Shown piece after piece: positions 9,163 through 17,862 of a stretch of DNA of 44,180 nt (position 1 is the first letter of the stretch; each line of letters opens with the position of its first letter). Both the position numbers and the translations under genes were made by a program. Source of the stretch: CAYLUN01 sp964386865 (GTDB lineage Bacteria; Verrucomicrobiota; Kiritimatiellia; RFP12; UBA1067); contig CAYLUN010000050.1 of assembly GCA_964386865.1 (NCBI GenBank), forward strand, positions 1 to 44,180, in the 5' to 3' direction. The notes below the pieces were generated by a model. The model worked only from the letters and a program-made list of their open reading frames with translations. It was not told the DNA's origin and did not search any database.

Positions 9163-11040
9163 ATGAAGCGCCGCTTAACCCACATCCTCAGCCTGTTGGT
9201 TCTGCCTTTGCTTCCGGCTTCCGGAAGCGGAGTCGAGCTGGGGACACGCCAGCAGACGATCCAGCCCCTCTACGTTGCAGCGGAGACACCGCCGATTGCC
9301 TCGTCAAACGTTTTCCAATACCTGACCACTGACTACGGTAAATGGACCCGGGGGGCTGGTACGAACGAGGGGCAGAAGCTCACATTGATGCCGGCCGGTT
9401 ATCCGGGTGCAACCCCTGCGGCACGGCTGTTGTCCTTCTTCTCCATGAGCGACATCCATATCACCGATAAGGAATCCCCGGCTCAGGTACCTTACTTAGG
9501 CTGGACCGCGAAGTTTGGAACGGACGGCCTTTATTCCTCCTTTTATTCGCCGGTCATTTTCGACACACCATTCCGCCTCGACGCCGCCGTCAAGACCATT
9601 AACGCCCTGCACCGCTTGACCCCTTTCAATTTTGGCATCGTGCTCGGCGATGTCTGTAATTCGGCCCAGTATAACGAGCTGCGCTGGTTTATTGACGTTA
9701 TGGACGGACAGTACATTACGCCCAGTTCCGGCGACCACCTCGGCACCACGAACATTGACTATCAGATGCCTTTTCAGGCCGCCGGACTCGATCGCTCCAT
9801 TCCCTGGTATGAGGTCATCGGCAATCACGATCAGTTCTGGATGGGCATCGGTTACCCGACTCCGAAAATCCGGCAGGCGCTGATTGGCAGCAATATCCTC
9901 GACATAGACACCAACGGCCTTTTGAGCACGTCCAGCTATGAGGGGAGCGGCATGTATGTGGGCGTTGTGGACGGTGCAACCCCTTTCGGCGATGTGATCA
10001 AATGGGGTTTGACGAACCTTTATCCTGTGCCACCGACCGTCGCCGCCGACCCGAACCGCCACATCCTCACTACGGATGTCTCGTCGCCCACGAACTTCAT
10101 TACTGAGTTCTTCAAGACCACAACGCTCCCGCAGGGGCATGGATTCAACCTGGCCCAAACGAGTGCGGGGAGTCTGGCGGCCTGCTACACGTTCGAGCCG
10201 TTGACGAACATGCCGCTCAAGGTGATCGTGTTCGACGACACCTGCAAAACGAACACGATCAACCCCAAGTGGCTTTATGGCGCCGGCTGGGTTGACGCGG
10301 CGCGCTACACGTGGCTGACCAACGAACTGCAAAAAGGGCAGGCTGCGGATCAACTCATGATTCTCGCGTGCCATATTCCCATCTGCCCGCAGGAGGATCT
10401 CTTTAAAACCAATCTCATCAGGGGGTTCTATTCCGCCAACGACAATCAAACCGAAACGAACTTGATCGCTACGCTGCAACGGTATCCGAATCTTCTCATG
10501 GTGATGGCGGGGCATCGTCATTTGAATGTGGTGACCGCGTTCCCGTCATCGGACCCGGCCCATCCGGAAAACGGCTTCTGGGAGGTCGAAACCCCCTCGC
10601 TGCGTGACTTCCCCCAGCAGTTTCGTACATGGGAAATACTCCGCAACAGCGACAATTCAGTTTCCATCAAGACAACCAGCGTTGATCCCGTGGTCGAGAC
10701 CAACTCGCCGGCGTGGAAATCGCGCGGTTATGCCATCGGAGCCTTCCGCATATTCGGCCTCGGCACCCTCGACGATACAGCATCACATACGTATAACGTT
10801 GAGCTGGTCAAGCCGTTGACCCCCGCTATGCAAGCGAAGATCGCCAGCTACGGAGAGCCGCTGGGTCACCAGGTGTATATAGATCGCAGCGGAACCGGCA
10901 TGACAGTTGGGTTCCTCGGTAAATTGCAGTCCAAAGACGCCCTTGCTGAGCCGAAGTGGAACGATGTTCCGGCCGCCACCAACAGCCCGTACACCGTGAT
11001 CGCGCCGGGCGGCAAGGAGTTCTACCGCGCCGTCGAGTAA
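9163..11040 (+). CDS. Secreted metallophosphoesterase (TIGR03768-like)
   Basis: 625 residues from ATG 9163. Calcineurin-like phosphoesterase metal motifs are present in order: SDIHITD (D97, H99), GDVCNS (D163), GNHDQ (N221-H222-D223), CHIPI and GHRH near the C-terminus. Length and motif spacing resemble the large exported phosphoesterase family known as TIGR03768. ATG 9163 has GGAG seven bases upstream and begins a normal signal peptide (MKRRLTHILSLLVLPLLPAS). An in-frame ATG at 9091, preceded by AGGGAG, would add 24 Arg-rich residues; I consider it less likely. The substrate is unknown. It probably shares transcription with the hydrolase and MscS gene downstream. Family call is confident; specific activity is not. 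Confidence 0.88.
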   Translation: MKRRLTHILSLLVLPLLPASGSGVELGTRQQTIQPLYVAAETPPIASSNVFQYLTTDYGKWTRGAGTNEGQKLTLMPAGYPGATPAARLLSFFSMSDIHITDKESPAQVPYLGWTAKFGTDGLYSSFYSPVIFDTPFRLDAAVKTINALHRLTPFNFGIVLGDVCNSAQYNELRWFIDVMDGQYITPSSGDHLGTTNIDYQMPFQAAGLDRSIPWYEVIGNHDQFWMGIGYPTPKIRQALIGSNILDIDTNGLLSTSSYEGSGMYVGVVDGATPFGDVIKWGLTNLYPVPPTVAADPNRHILTTDVSSPTNFITEFFKTTTLPQGHGFNLAQTSAGSLAACYTFEPLTNMPLKVIVFDDTCKTNTINPKWLYGAGWVDAARYTWLTNELQKGQAADQLMILACHIPICPQEDLFKTNLIRGFYSANDNQTETNLIATLQRYPNLLMVMAGHRHLNVVTAFPSSDPAHPENGFWEVETPSLRDFPQQFRTWEILRNSDNSVSIKTTSVDPVVETNSPAWKSRGYAIGAFRIFGLGTLDDTASHTYNVELVKPLTPAMQAKIASYGEPLGHQVYIDRSGTGMTVGFLGKLQSKDALAEPKWNDVPAATNSPYTVIAPGGKEFYRAVE

Positions 11041-11131
11041 TCGCGAGTTGGAGAGAGCGCCTGTGTCCCCCGGACTATCCGCACACGAAATGCCGTTTAA
11101 GCCAGACACAAAAAAAGGGAGCCACACGTAT

Positions 11132-11944
11132 ATGAAAAGACAGATGTTCAACATCACAGGCGCACTGCTCTCCCTGTTAGTCCTTGGTGCTTTCAGCGCA
11201 GCGGCCCAACTCATTCAACCATCCGGCGAGCCTGTTGGCACTGACAAGCAAGGCCATACCATCTACCGCATCCATGCGAATGGAATAGAAATCGGCTACA
11301 AATTGATGGGCTCGGGCGAGCCGCTCGTCATGATCACGGGGCTGGGAGGAACAATGGAGAGCTGGCCTCAAGAGGTGCTCGAGGCGTTCGCAAAAAAACA
11401 TCAGCTGATCTTGATGGACAACCGGGGCATGGGACATACCACCGCCAATGACGTCACGTTCACCTACAAACTGTTTGCGGATGATGTCGTCGGACTGCTT
11501 GCCGGCCTTGGCGTTAAGAAGGCAGATGTGCTCGGATTTTCCATGGGGAGCACGATTGCGCAGGAATTGTTGCTGGACTATCCGCAGCGCTTCAACAAGG
11601 CGATTATTTATGCGACCTCGACCGACGGGAGCCAGGTCGCCGCCGTCTTGAGGGGCAAAATACCTGACGATCCGACGGTTGTGCGACAGCTTGAAGCGAC
11701 CACCCACTGGAAGACGCCCTTGGATAAACTGCCCTTCATCACCAATCAGGTGCTGTTCGTGGTGGGGACGGCGGATACCGTGGTGGGTATAGAGAGCTCA
11801 AAGGTATTGGCTTGCGCGATCCCGGGCGCATGGTTGGCCCAGTTTAGAAACGCTTCGCACCAACTCATGCGTGAGGCTCCCGGCGAATTCGCCAAGACGG
11901 TCTTGACATTTTTGGAAACGAACGCGACGATAGAGATGAAGTAG
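11132..11944 (+). CDS. Secreted alpha/beta-fold hydrolase
   Basis: 270 residues. ATG 11132 is chosen because it starts a signal peptide (MKRQMFNITGALLSLLVLGA...) and follows AAAGGGAG at a workable distance. Alpha/beta-hydrolase features: oxyanion-type loop TGLGGTMES, DNRGMGHT after strand 4, nucleophile elbow GFSMGS (S137), acid in VGTADTVVG (D215) and histidine in NASHQLM (H243), so a complete Ser-Asp-His triad is visible. The sequence is closest in style to the lactonase/esterase branch (AB hydrolase 1). The substrate cannot be deduced. The MscS gene follows after 3 nt, indicating an operon. Confidence 0.9.
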   Translation: MKRQMFNITGALLSLLVLGAFSAAAQLIQPSGEPVGTDKQGHTIYRIHANGIEIGYKLMGSGEPLVMITGLGGTMESWPQEVLEAFAKKHQLILMDNRGMGHTTANDVTFTYKLFADDVVGLLAGLGVKKADVLGFSMGSTIAQELLLDYPQRFNKAIIYATSTDGSQVAAVLRGKIPDDPTVVRQLEATTHWKTPLDKLPFITNQVLFVVGTADTVVGIESSKVLACAIPGAWLAQFRNASHQLMREAPGEFAKTVLTFLETNATIEMK

Positions 11945-11947
11945 CGG

Positions 11948-14296
11948 ATGAGTGGATTGCAGACATTCCTTATCACGGTTGGCTTCTGGTGCTGCCTGGC
12001 GCCGTGCGCCGCCGGCCAACCGGTCTCGACGAACGGCCTCAACACGACGGCCGAACGCTTGGCGCAGCTTCAACTCCGGCTGGCCGAGGCGCAGGCCGAT
12101 CTGGGCCTTGCGCGGTCGGCCCGGTCGGACGCCGCACAGCCGCCGCCCGGCGCCACGCCGGGCGAGGCGGAGGAGTATGAACGCCTGTCCGAGATGCTGG
12201 TTCGCGGCTATCAGGAGCATATCGATCAGGCCGCGCGCCTGTCTGACGCCTTGCAGCGGATGGCGGATCTCGAGCAGAAGGCCGATGCCTGGACAGGCTT
12301 TTCGGAGCCGGCGCCGTACTCGCTCCTGCTTGTGGATGAGCTGCGAGACTCCGTGCAGGCGCTCTCAGCGAAGCTCGCGGCATCCGAGTCGACGCAGAAC
12401 GTGCTGGCCGCGCTTGCCCAGGACGCGGAGGCGAACCTGAAGGCATCGGACGCGCATTTGCGGCTCCTGGCGGATCAGTTGGAAGCGGCCAAGGACGCGG
12501 CCCGGCTGACCCGCCTCACGTGGCTGCGGGCTCTGGAGCAGCTTCGAAACCGCAAGTACGTGGCCGGCGTGGCTTTGGACGATACCCGTCGCCGCGCGCT
12601 GGAGGCCGAACGGGTGCAGGATCGACTGCAGCTCGCTTTTGTCCGGCGACAGTTGACGGTCGCGAGTCAGCACCAGCGGTTTTCGCAAGCGGATCTCGAC
12701 CACGTGCTTGCCGGTCTGGAGGTCGCGCGGCGTGCGGTCGACAAGGAACTGGCCGACGCGGAGAGCGACTTCGCTGAGCGGCAGCGGGCGCTTTCGGCTG
12801 CGCGCGAGGAACTCCGGCGCGCGCTTCAGAAACCGGCGGAAGACCCCGTCCGTCAAAGCGGCGAGATCGCGCGGCTGCAGGCGCTGGTCGAACTCAGCGG
12901 CGTGCAAGTTGAGACCGGCACCCAGCGGCTGACCGTGTTGCGCCGGCTTGCGGAAGGGATCATCGGCGAGCGCAGTTTGTGGCAGGCTCGCTTTGCCACG
13001 TTCCACACCGAGCGGTTGGCTGAGATCCGGGAGGGGTATCGGCGTCTGGAGAAGATGGACCGGCTGCTTTGTAGCGTGAGGCCCTATTTCCAGCAGCAGA
13101 TCGATCTTGCGGCCAACCGGATCGCCGAGCAGAGCAACCGCGTGCAGAACCAGTCCGCCGCGTCGGCGGCCGCCGTCTCCACTGCGCAGGAGCTGCTCGG
13201 CTGTTACCGGCAGCAGGAGGAGCTGGCGAAGCGCGCGTTGCGCAGCCTGGAGCGGCTGGACCGGCTGGCGCTGCGCTGGAAGGAGTCGCTCGATGAAGAC
13301 CGGCGGCGGCTGCCCCTGTCCGCCCGCATCGGCGACCTGTTCAGCGAGTTCTCGTCGCTCGCCTCCACGTTCTGGAATCTCGAGCTGTTCGCCGCCGTGG
13401 ACACGATCACTGTGGACGGGCAGACGGTCACGGGCCGGCGCAGCGTCACGGTCGGCAAAGTGTGTATGGCCCTTCTCATCCTGGCGGTGGGCTACTGGCT
13501 CACCCTGCTTTTCTCCAGGCTCTTGGAGCGCCTGGCCGTGATGCGGCTCAAGGTCGACCCCAACCGGGCCAGCCTCCTCCGGCGGGGCGTGCGCTTCGTG
13601 CTGCTCGTCGGGCTCGTGGTCTTCAGCCTCGAGTCCGTGAAGATCCCGCTCACGATCTTCGCGTTCCTCGGCGGCGCGCTGGCCATCGGCTTGGGCTTCG
13701 GCACGCAGACCCTGCTCAAGAACTTCGTCAGCGGCGTCATCATCCTCTTTGACCGGCCGTTCCGTATCGGCGACGTGCTTGACATCGGCGGCAGCCGCGG
13801 CGTGGTGAACAGCATCGGGATCCATTCCAGCGTGATCCGGTTGTCGGACGGCATGGAGACGCTGATCCCCAACAGCGCGCTGCTGGAGAACAACCTCACC
13901 AATTTGACCTACTCGGACCGCAAGGTGCGGTTTGCCGTGTCCGTGGGCGTGGCTTACGGCTCGGACACCCGCCGCGTGGCGCAACTGCTGGCCGAGGAGG
14001 CCGATCGCCACGGACTCATTCAGAAGGAGCCGGCCCCGCAGGTACTTTTTAAGGACTTCGGCGATAATGCCATGATCTTCGAGCTGCGCTACTGGGTCGA
14101 CGTGATCAAGCATGACTCAGGGCAGATCGGCAGCGACCTGCGCCACATGATTGCAGGCGTTTTCGCGCAAAACGACATCGTCCTTGCCTTTCCGCAGCGC
14201 GACCTCCATCTCGACACGGTGCGCCCTTTGCAGGTGCGGATTGAGACGATAGCTGGAAGCCCAAGTCATGCCGATGCCGAAGAGTATATGAACTAA
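11948..14296 (+). CDS. MscS-family mechanosensitive channel with long coiled-coil periplasmic domain
   Basis: 782 residues. Signal peptide at the N-terminus, then about 450 residues of Glu/Arg/Ala/Leu-rich predicted coiled coil in the periplasm, as in large MscS relatives (MscK/YbdG class). Membrane helices lie near residues 503-525 and 547-570. The pore helix follows (IFAFLGGALAIGLGFGTQTL, ~573-592) and leads into NFVSGVIILFDRPFRIGDVL, the signature of the MscS beta domain; the C-terminal alpha/beta vestibule runs to about 760. It should release solutes at hypo-osmotic shock. ATG 11948 lies 3 nt after the hydrolase stop, so the two are co-transcribed. Fewer membrane spans are visible than in E. 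coli MscK. Confidence 0.9.
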   Translation: MSGLQTFLITVGFWCCLAPCAAGQPVSTNGLNTTAERLAQLQLRLAEAQADLGLARSARSDAAQPPPGATPGEAEEYERLSEMLVRGYQEHIDQAARLSDALQRMADLEQKADAWTGFSEPAPYSLLLVDELRDSVQALSAKLAASESTQNVLAALAQDAEANLKASDAHLRLLADQLEAAKDAARLTRLTWLRALEQLRNRKYVAGVALDDTRRRALEAERVQDRLQLAFVRRQLTVASQHQRFSQADLDHVLAGLEVARRAVDKELADAESDFAERQRALSAAREELRRALQKPAEDPVRQSGEIARLQALVELSGVQVETGTQRLTVLRRLAEGIIGERSLWQARFATFHTERLAEIREGYRRLEKMDRLLCSVRPYFQQQIDLAANRIAEQSNRVQNQSAASAAAVSTAQELLGCYRQQEELAKRALRSLERLDRLALRWKESLDEDRRRLPLSARIGDLFSEFSSLASTFWNLELFAAVDTITVDGQTVTGRRSVTVGKVCMALLILAVGYWLTLLFSRLLERLAVMRLKVDPNRASLLRRGVRFVLLVGLVVFSLESVKIPLTIFAFLGGALAIGLGFGTQTLLKNFVSGVIILFDRPFRIGDVLDIGGSRGVVNSIGIHSSVIRLSDGMETLIPNSALLENNLTNLTYSDRKVRFAVSVGVAYGSDTRRVAQLLAEEADRHGLIQKEPAPQVLFKDFGDNAMIFELRYWVDVIKHDSGQIGSDLRHMIAGVFAQNDIVLAFPQRDLHLDTVRPLQVRIETIAGSPSHADAEEYMN

Positions 14297-14315
14297 ACGG
14301 GCGATTCTGCACGCA

Positions 14316-14401
14316 GGGAGGGACGGCTTCCACGCCGTCCGAGGCCGGGGTGTAACCCGGCCCTCCCGTGTGCCTAGTGCCCGTATTATTGTCTAGGCAC
14401 A
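14316..14401. repeat. Nested inverted-repeat element (REP-like), possible bidirectional terminator
   Basis: Between convergent genes. An outer stem GGGAGGG (14316-14322)/CCCTCCC (14361-14367) encloses two hairpins: GGACGGC-N6-GCCGTCC (14321-14340) and GGCCGGG-N6-CCCGGCC (14343-14362); the outer arms overlap the inner arms by one or two bases. A third hairpin, TGTGCCTAG/CTAGGCACA (14369-14377/14393-14401), follows. No U-run is present, so it may be a repeat element rather than a classical terminator. Confidence 0.7.
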
Positions 14402-14427
14402 TTTCGGCAGTGGTCTAACTTCACTGA

Positions 14428-14489
14428 AATACTGGAAGCGTGGAATGATGGGATGGGAGACGGGATATGCGCTGTCCTTCTCCAGTATT
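14428..14489. repeat. Inverted repeat AATACTGGA / TCCAGTATT
   Basis: Perfect 9-bp arms at 14428-14436 and 14481-14489 with a 44-base loop, just beyond the 3' end of the minus-strand URO-D gene. Role unknown. The rest of the 14297-14536 gap shows no gene. Confidence 0.5.
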
Positions 14490-14536
14490 CCTCCTGTCAC
14501 CCCCTCGGATTGTTCGCGGCGCAGGGGGCTTACCCG

Positions 14537-15544
14537 CTATCCCGCATACGGCACCGGGGCGCACAGGGCCAGGAGGTTTGCGATCGGCGTGCGCGGAGGG
14601 ATCTCGCAGCCCGCCATCACGAGATGCGGGTTGCCGATCGCCGCGTAGCTGGCCGCGGTCGCCTGCTGGATGCTTCTCGGCGTGCCGTGCAGCACGTCGG
14701 CTACCGGATCAACGCGGCCCGCGATGGCGACCTTGGGCCCCACGCACTGGCGCGCCAGCCGCGGATCCACCATGTGGTCGATATCGAGGATGTTCACGCC
14801 CAGCTCGCCGATGTCCGGCAGCAGGTGGTTGATGTTGCCGCAGATGTGCAGCTTGACGAGGCCGCCTTTGGCTTGGATGGCTTGGAAGAGCTGCCGCTGG
14901 AAAGGCCAGACGAGCGAGCGGTAGAGGTCGGGCGGCAGCTGGCTGGCGATGGCGTCGCCCACGCCGATGGTGTCCGCGCCCTCGGCGAGCTGCGCCTCGG
15001 CGAAGCGGGTCGCGGTGCGCGTGCAGCGCTCCATCAGTCGGCGGCACGCCTCCTCGTCGTCCATCGCGTCCATGAGGAAGTCCTGCACGCCGCGCAGGTC
15101 GGCGGCCTCCGCCGCCGGCCCCTCCACCCAGCCGAGGATCGAGCACTCGCCGCCCACGCGCGCCTTGAAGGCCCGCACCGCGAGCAGCCGGTCGAGCATC
15201 CGCTCGCACGCGTACGGGTCGGGGTCGTCGCGCAGCGGGGTGAGGTCGCGGATGTCCGTGAGGGGCGGGTGCTTGCAGGTGGGCGCGTGGTCGGACTCGT
15301 AGTGGATCTCGCCGCCGAACCCCTGCACCTCGCGGTAGGGGTCGGAGATCGCGCTGACTTGGTCGAAGCCGAACTCGTCGCGGCAGCGGAGGTTGGCCTC
15401 CACCAGCACGCGCCAGTCGGAGGCGAAGGCGGCGTAGTTCGAGCCGATGTGCTCGGCGGCGAACTGCATCAGGATCGGCACGCGCGGCAGGAAGTCCGTG
15501 GGCTGGCCGTTGACGGTGGCGAGGTAGCGTTCGAGTGAGGTCAT
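14537..15544 (-). CDS. URO-D family methyltransferase-like protein (MtaA/CmuA-like)
   Basis: 335 residues. A uroporphyrinogen-decarboxylase-fold protein of the methylcobamide methyltransferase branch rather than HemE: LHICGN supplies H233 and C235, and MAGCEIPP supplies C313, matching the His-x-Cys...Cys zinc set of MtaA/MtbA-type enzymes. In methanogens these move methyl groups from a corrinoid protein to coenzyme M; the bacterial acceptor here is unknown. No corrinoid protein gene is visible nearby. ATG lies 1 nt after the stop of the upstream oxidoreductase gene, so the two are one operon. An annotated 'uroporphyrinogen decarboxylase' role in haem synthesis would be misleading. Confidence 0.85.
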   Translation of the reverse strand: MTSLERYLATVNGQPTDFLPRVPILMQFAAEHIGSNYAAFASDWRVLVEANLRCRDEFGFDQVSAISDPYREVQGFGGEIHYESDHAPTCKHPPLTDIRDLTPLRDDPDPYACERMLDRLLAVRAFKARVGGECSILGWVEGPAAEAADLRGVQDFLMDAMDDEEACRRLMERCTRTATRFAEAQLAEGADTIGVGDAIASQLPPDLYRSLVWPFQRQLFQAIQAKGGLVKLHICGNINHLLPDIGELGVNILDIDHMVDPRLARQCVGPKVAIAGRVDPVADVLHGTPRSIQQATAASYAAIGNPHLVMAGCEIPPRTPIANLLALCAPVPYAG

Positions 15545-15545
15545 G

Positions 15546-16883
15546 TTATAACTCCCATCCTTCGCGGCGGAAGCCCTTGATGTAGCGGTTGGCCTCGTCG
15601 TTGTTGGTGACGCGCATCGCGGCGTCGTCCCAGGCGATGCGGCCGTCGACGCGCTTGGCGATGTTGCCGAGCAGCGTGAGCTCCGTCAGCCGCGCGGAGT
15701 AGGCGAAGTCGGCGCACGCCTTGCGGCCGTCAACGATCGCGCTCAGCCAGTCGCCCTCGATTCCGCCCTTGGGGCGCGGCAGCGTCTGAGGCGGGCGCTC
15801 GAAGGCCTTCATGGCGGTCTCGGGGATGATGCGCGGGCTGTCGCCGTAGACGCCGCAGACGAGCTTGGCCTTGCTGCCGTTGAAGATCACGCCGCCCTCG
15901 CCGGGCAGCTTCTGGTCGTCCGGCAGCTCCGCCGGGCGCGGGGGGCGGGTGCCTTCATACCAGGTGAGCTTCAGCGGCTGCTTGCCGCCCTCGGCGGCGA
16001 ACTGGAAGGTGATGATGGCCGAGAGCGGGTGGATGTCCGGGTTCAGGCCGCAGGAGGTCGCGTCGACCGCGACCGGCATGCGCTGGCCGAGCACCGTGAA
16101 GACCGAGTCGAGGGTGTGCGCGCCGCGGTCGCCCATCATGCCGTTGCCGAAGTCCCACCAGGCGCGCCAGCGCGCCGGGTGGTAGGTGGGGTGGTAGTCG
16201 CGCACCGGCGCCGGGCCGAGGAAGAGGTCCCAGTTGAGCGTGGGCGGCACGGGCTCGCCCTTCTCAGGCTTGCGGCCGAGCAGCGTGCTCCAGCCCGCGC
16301 GGCCCCACGGGTAGTACGAGAGGTCGCACCAGGCGTCGATGCTCAGCAGGTCGCCGATGCCGCCCGCCGCGATCCATTCGTTGATCAAGTAATAGCCTTG
16401 GTCGGCGTGGCCTTGGATGCCCATCTGCGTGACCACGTTCTTCTCCTTCGCGAGGCGCATCAGCTCGCGGCACTCGAACACGTCGTGGCAGAGCGGCTTC
16501 TGCACGAAGACGTGCTTGCCGGCCTTGATCGCCGCGGCGGCGATCAGGGCGTGCGTGTGGTCCGGCGTGGCGATCATGACCGCGTCGAGGTCCTTCTGCC
16601 GGGCGAGCAGCTCGCGGTAGTCCGTGTAGAACGTCGCCTGCGGGTACTTGGCCACGACCGGCGCGACGTAGGCGCTGTCCACGTCGCAGAGCGCGGTGAC
16701 CGCATGTCCGGCGTTGACGATCTGGTTCAGGTTGCTCTTGCCCATCCCGCCGAAGCCGATGCCGGCGACGTTGAGCTTGCCGTTCGCGCCGGGCCGCCCG
16801 CGCTGGGCGAAAATGTGGCGCGGCAGAACCGATATTGTAGCGGCGGTCGCCAAGAAGGCGCGTCGCGTGGTCTTCGTGGACAT
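15546..16883 (-). CDS. Tat-exported Gfo/Idh/MocA oxidoreductase
   Basis: 445 residues. The N-terminus has a twin-arginine leader (TTRRAFLATAATISVLP). The Rossmann nucleotide loop is VAGIGFGGMG and the family's catalytic-lysine motif appears as VQKPL, after the usual TPDHTHA segment. Such proteins oxidise or epimerise sugars, cyclitols or glycosides using tightly bound NAD(P). The start is supported by AAAGGA upstream. It is divergent from the PAS-AraC regulator at 16976, which probably controls it, and is followed immediately by the URO-D-like gene. It is a paralogue of the proteins at 28100, 30346 and 33113. The substrate is unknown. Confidence 0.9.
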   Translation of the reverse strand: MSTKTTRRAFLATAATISVLPRHIFAQRGRPGANGKLNVAGIGFGGMGKSNLNQIVNAGHAVTALCDVDSAYVAPVVAKYPQATFYTDYRELLARQKDLDAVMIATPDHTHALIAAAAIKAGKHVFVQKPLCHDVFECRELMRLAKEKNVVTQMGIQGHADQGYYLINEWIAAGGIGDLLSIDAWCDLSYYPWGRAGWSTLLGRKPEKGEPVPPTLNWDLFLGPAPVRDYHPTYHPARWRAWWDFGNGMMGDRGAHTLDSVFTVLGQRMPVAVDATSCGLNPDIHPLSAIITFQFAAEGGKQPLKLTWYEGTRPPRPAELPDDQKLPGEGGVIFNGSKAKLVCGVYGDSPRIIPETAMKAFERPPQTLPRPKGGIEGDWLSAIVDGRKACADFAYSARLTELTLLGNIAKRVDGRIAWDDAAMRVTNNDEANRYIKGFRREGWEL

Positions 16884-16924
16884 AGCGTAATCCTTTCAAA
16901 GAAGTATGCCCACAGTATACGCTA
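16883..16924 (-). promoter_or_regulatory. Possible 5'-UTR hairpin TAGCGTA/TACGCTA at oxidoreductase start
   Basis: Perfect 7-bp inverted arms at 16918-16924 and 16883-16889. The second arm touches the start codon (TACGCTATG) and the loop holds the AAAGGA ribosome site. It might be an operator or an mRNA structure; it could also be chance. Confidence 0.3.
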
Positions 16925-16939
16925 TCCGGAAACGGCGTC

Positions 16940-16975
16940 TTGTACACAACGGAACATTTTTTGTATTCTTTCACC
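16940..16975 (+). promoter_or_regulatory. Putative leaderless promoter / 21-bp direct repeat of PAS-AraC gene 1
   Basis: TTGTAC (16940-16945), an 18-base spacer, TATTCT (16964-16969), six bases, then ATG 16976. TTGTA recurs exactly 21 bp later (16961). No Shine-Dalgarno is visible before the ATG. The identical geometry occurs before the second regulator (27967). It could be a -35/-10 pair giving a leaderless mRNA, a direct-repeat operator for an AraC-type dimer, or both. Confidence 0.55.
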
Positions 16976-17722
16976 ATGAAGAAAGATCAGCTGACAGCCG
17001 CATTCTTTCGCCGCGTGGCGCCCGAACACGGTCTGGCGCAGCTCTTCGACCTCCTGTCCGACATCTCGGTCTTCGTCAAAGATCGGCGCGGGAGGTTCAT
17101 GTATCTGAACCCGCGCGGGTGCGAATACTGTGGGGTGCGCAGCGTGGCCGAGGCGCTCGGCAAGACGGACCGCGACTTCTTCCCGCCGGAGAAGGCCGGC
17201 CGGTACATGGCCGATGACCGCCGGGTGATGGACGACGGCGTGCCGGCGCTCAACCGCGTGGAGCCCGAGCCGGGCGGGAAAGGCTCGCCGCGGCTGGTGG
17301 TCACCAGCAAGATGCCGCTGCGAGACGCCGGCGGCAAGGTGGTCGGCGTCATCGGGCTGTCGCGCGAGGTGACGGGCGCCGCGGCGGCCTCCTTGGGAGT
17401 GGGGCGGGTCGCTCGGGCGGTGGCGCTCTTTCATGAGCGGTTTGGCGAGAAGCTGTCAATCGCGCAGGTCGCGCGTCAGGCGGGCGTGTCGGTGAACCAG
17501 CTGGAGCGGCTGTTCCGCAAGACGATCGGCGAGACGCCCCAGCACTGCCTGCTGCGCGTCCGGCTCGAGCAGGCCGGCCGGCTGCTGCGCGACTCGCACG
17601 ACAGCGTGGCCGGTGTGGCGCAGGCGTGCGGCTTCTACGACCAGGCGCATTTCAGCCACGCGTTTTCGGCGGAGGTCGGCTGTTCGCCGCTGGCCTACAG
17701 GCGGCGGCATCAGGCCGTTTAG
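16976..17722 (+). CDS. PAS-AraC family transcriptional regulator 1
   Basis: 248 residues from ATG 16976; an in-frame TTG at 16940 would add 12 residues but overlaps the likely promoter. The N-terminal half is a PAS_4-type sensor (LFDLLSDISVFVKDRRGRF, then LGKTDRDFFP), and the C-terminal ~100 residues are a two-helix-turn-helix AraC domain (LSIAQVARQAGVSVNQLERL...GFYDQAHFSHAF). The PAS domain may bind a small ligand; which one is unknown. It is divergent from the oxidoreductase/URO-D operon (15546, 14537), the likely target. A close paralogue lies at 27215-27967, also divergent from an oxidoreductase gene. Confidence 0.9.
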   Translation: MKKDQLTAAFFRRVAPEHGLAQLFDLLSDISVFVKDRRGRFMYLNPRGCEYCGVRSVAEALGKTDRDFFPPEKAGRYMADDRRVMDDGVPALNRVEPEPGGKGSPRLVVTSKMPLRDAGGKVVGVIGLSREVTGAAAASLGVGRVARAVALFHERFGEKLSIAQVARQAGVSVNQLERLFRKTIGETPQHCLLRVRLEQAGRLLRDSHDSVAGVAQACGFYDQAHFSHAFSAEVGCSPLAYRRRHQAV

Positions 17723-17774
17723 GTCTGACAAAAATGGCGTGTTTTTCACTGGCGGACACAAAAAGACGTTTGCC

Positions 17775-17803
17775 TTGCCCGACAGCAGGTAATTCGGTAT
17801 CCT
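17775..17803 (+). promoter_or_regulatory. Weak candidate promoter for the Rh gene
   Basis: TTGCCC (17775-17780), 17-base spacer, TATCCT (17798-17803), 59 bases before the GTG start. It matches the sigma-70 consensus at only 3 and 4 of 6 positions. The rest of the 140-base gap shows nothing else clear. Confidence 0.25.
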
Positions 17804-17862
17804 CGGCGCGTTTTGAATGTGCGTAGGCCAATTTTGGAAGAGCCAAGAAAGGTTGGAAAGAC

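Noticed and set aside
14537..15544. HemE (uroporphyrinogen decarboxylase) assignment
   Set aside because: His-x-Cys and C-terminal Cys ligands indicate the methyltransferase branch, and HemE substrate-site motifs are not seen.
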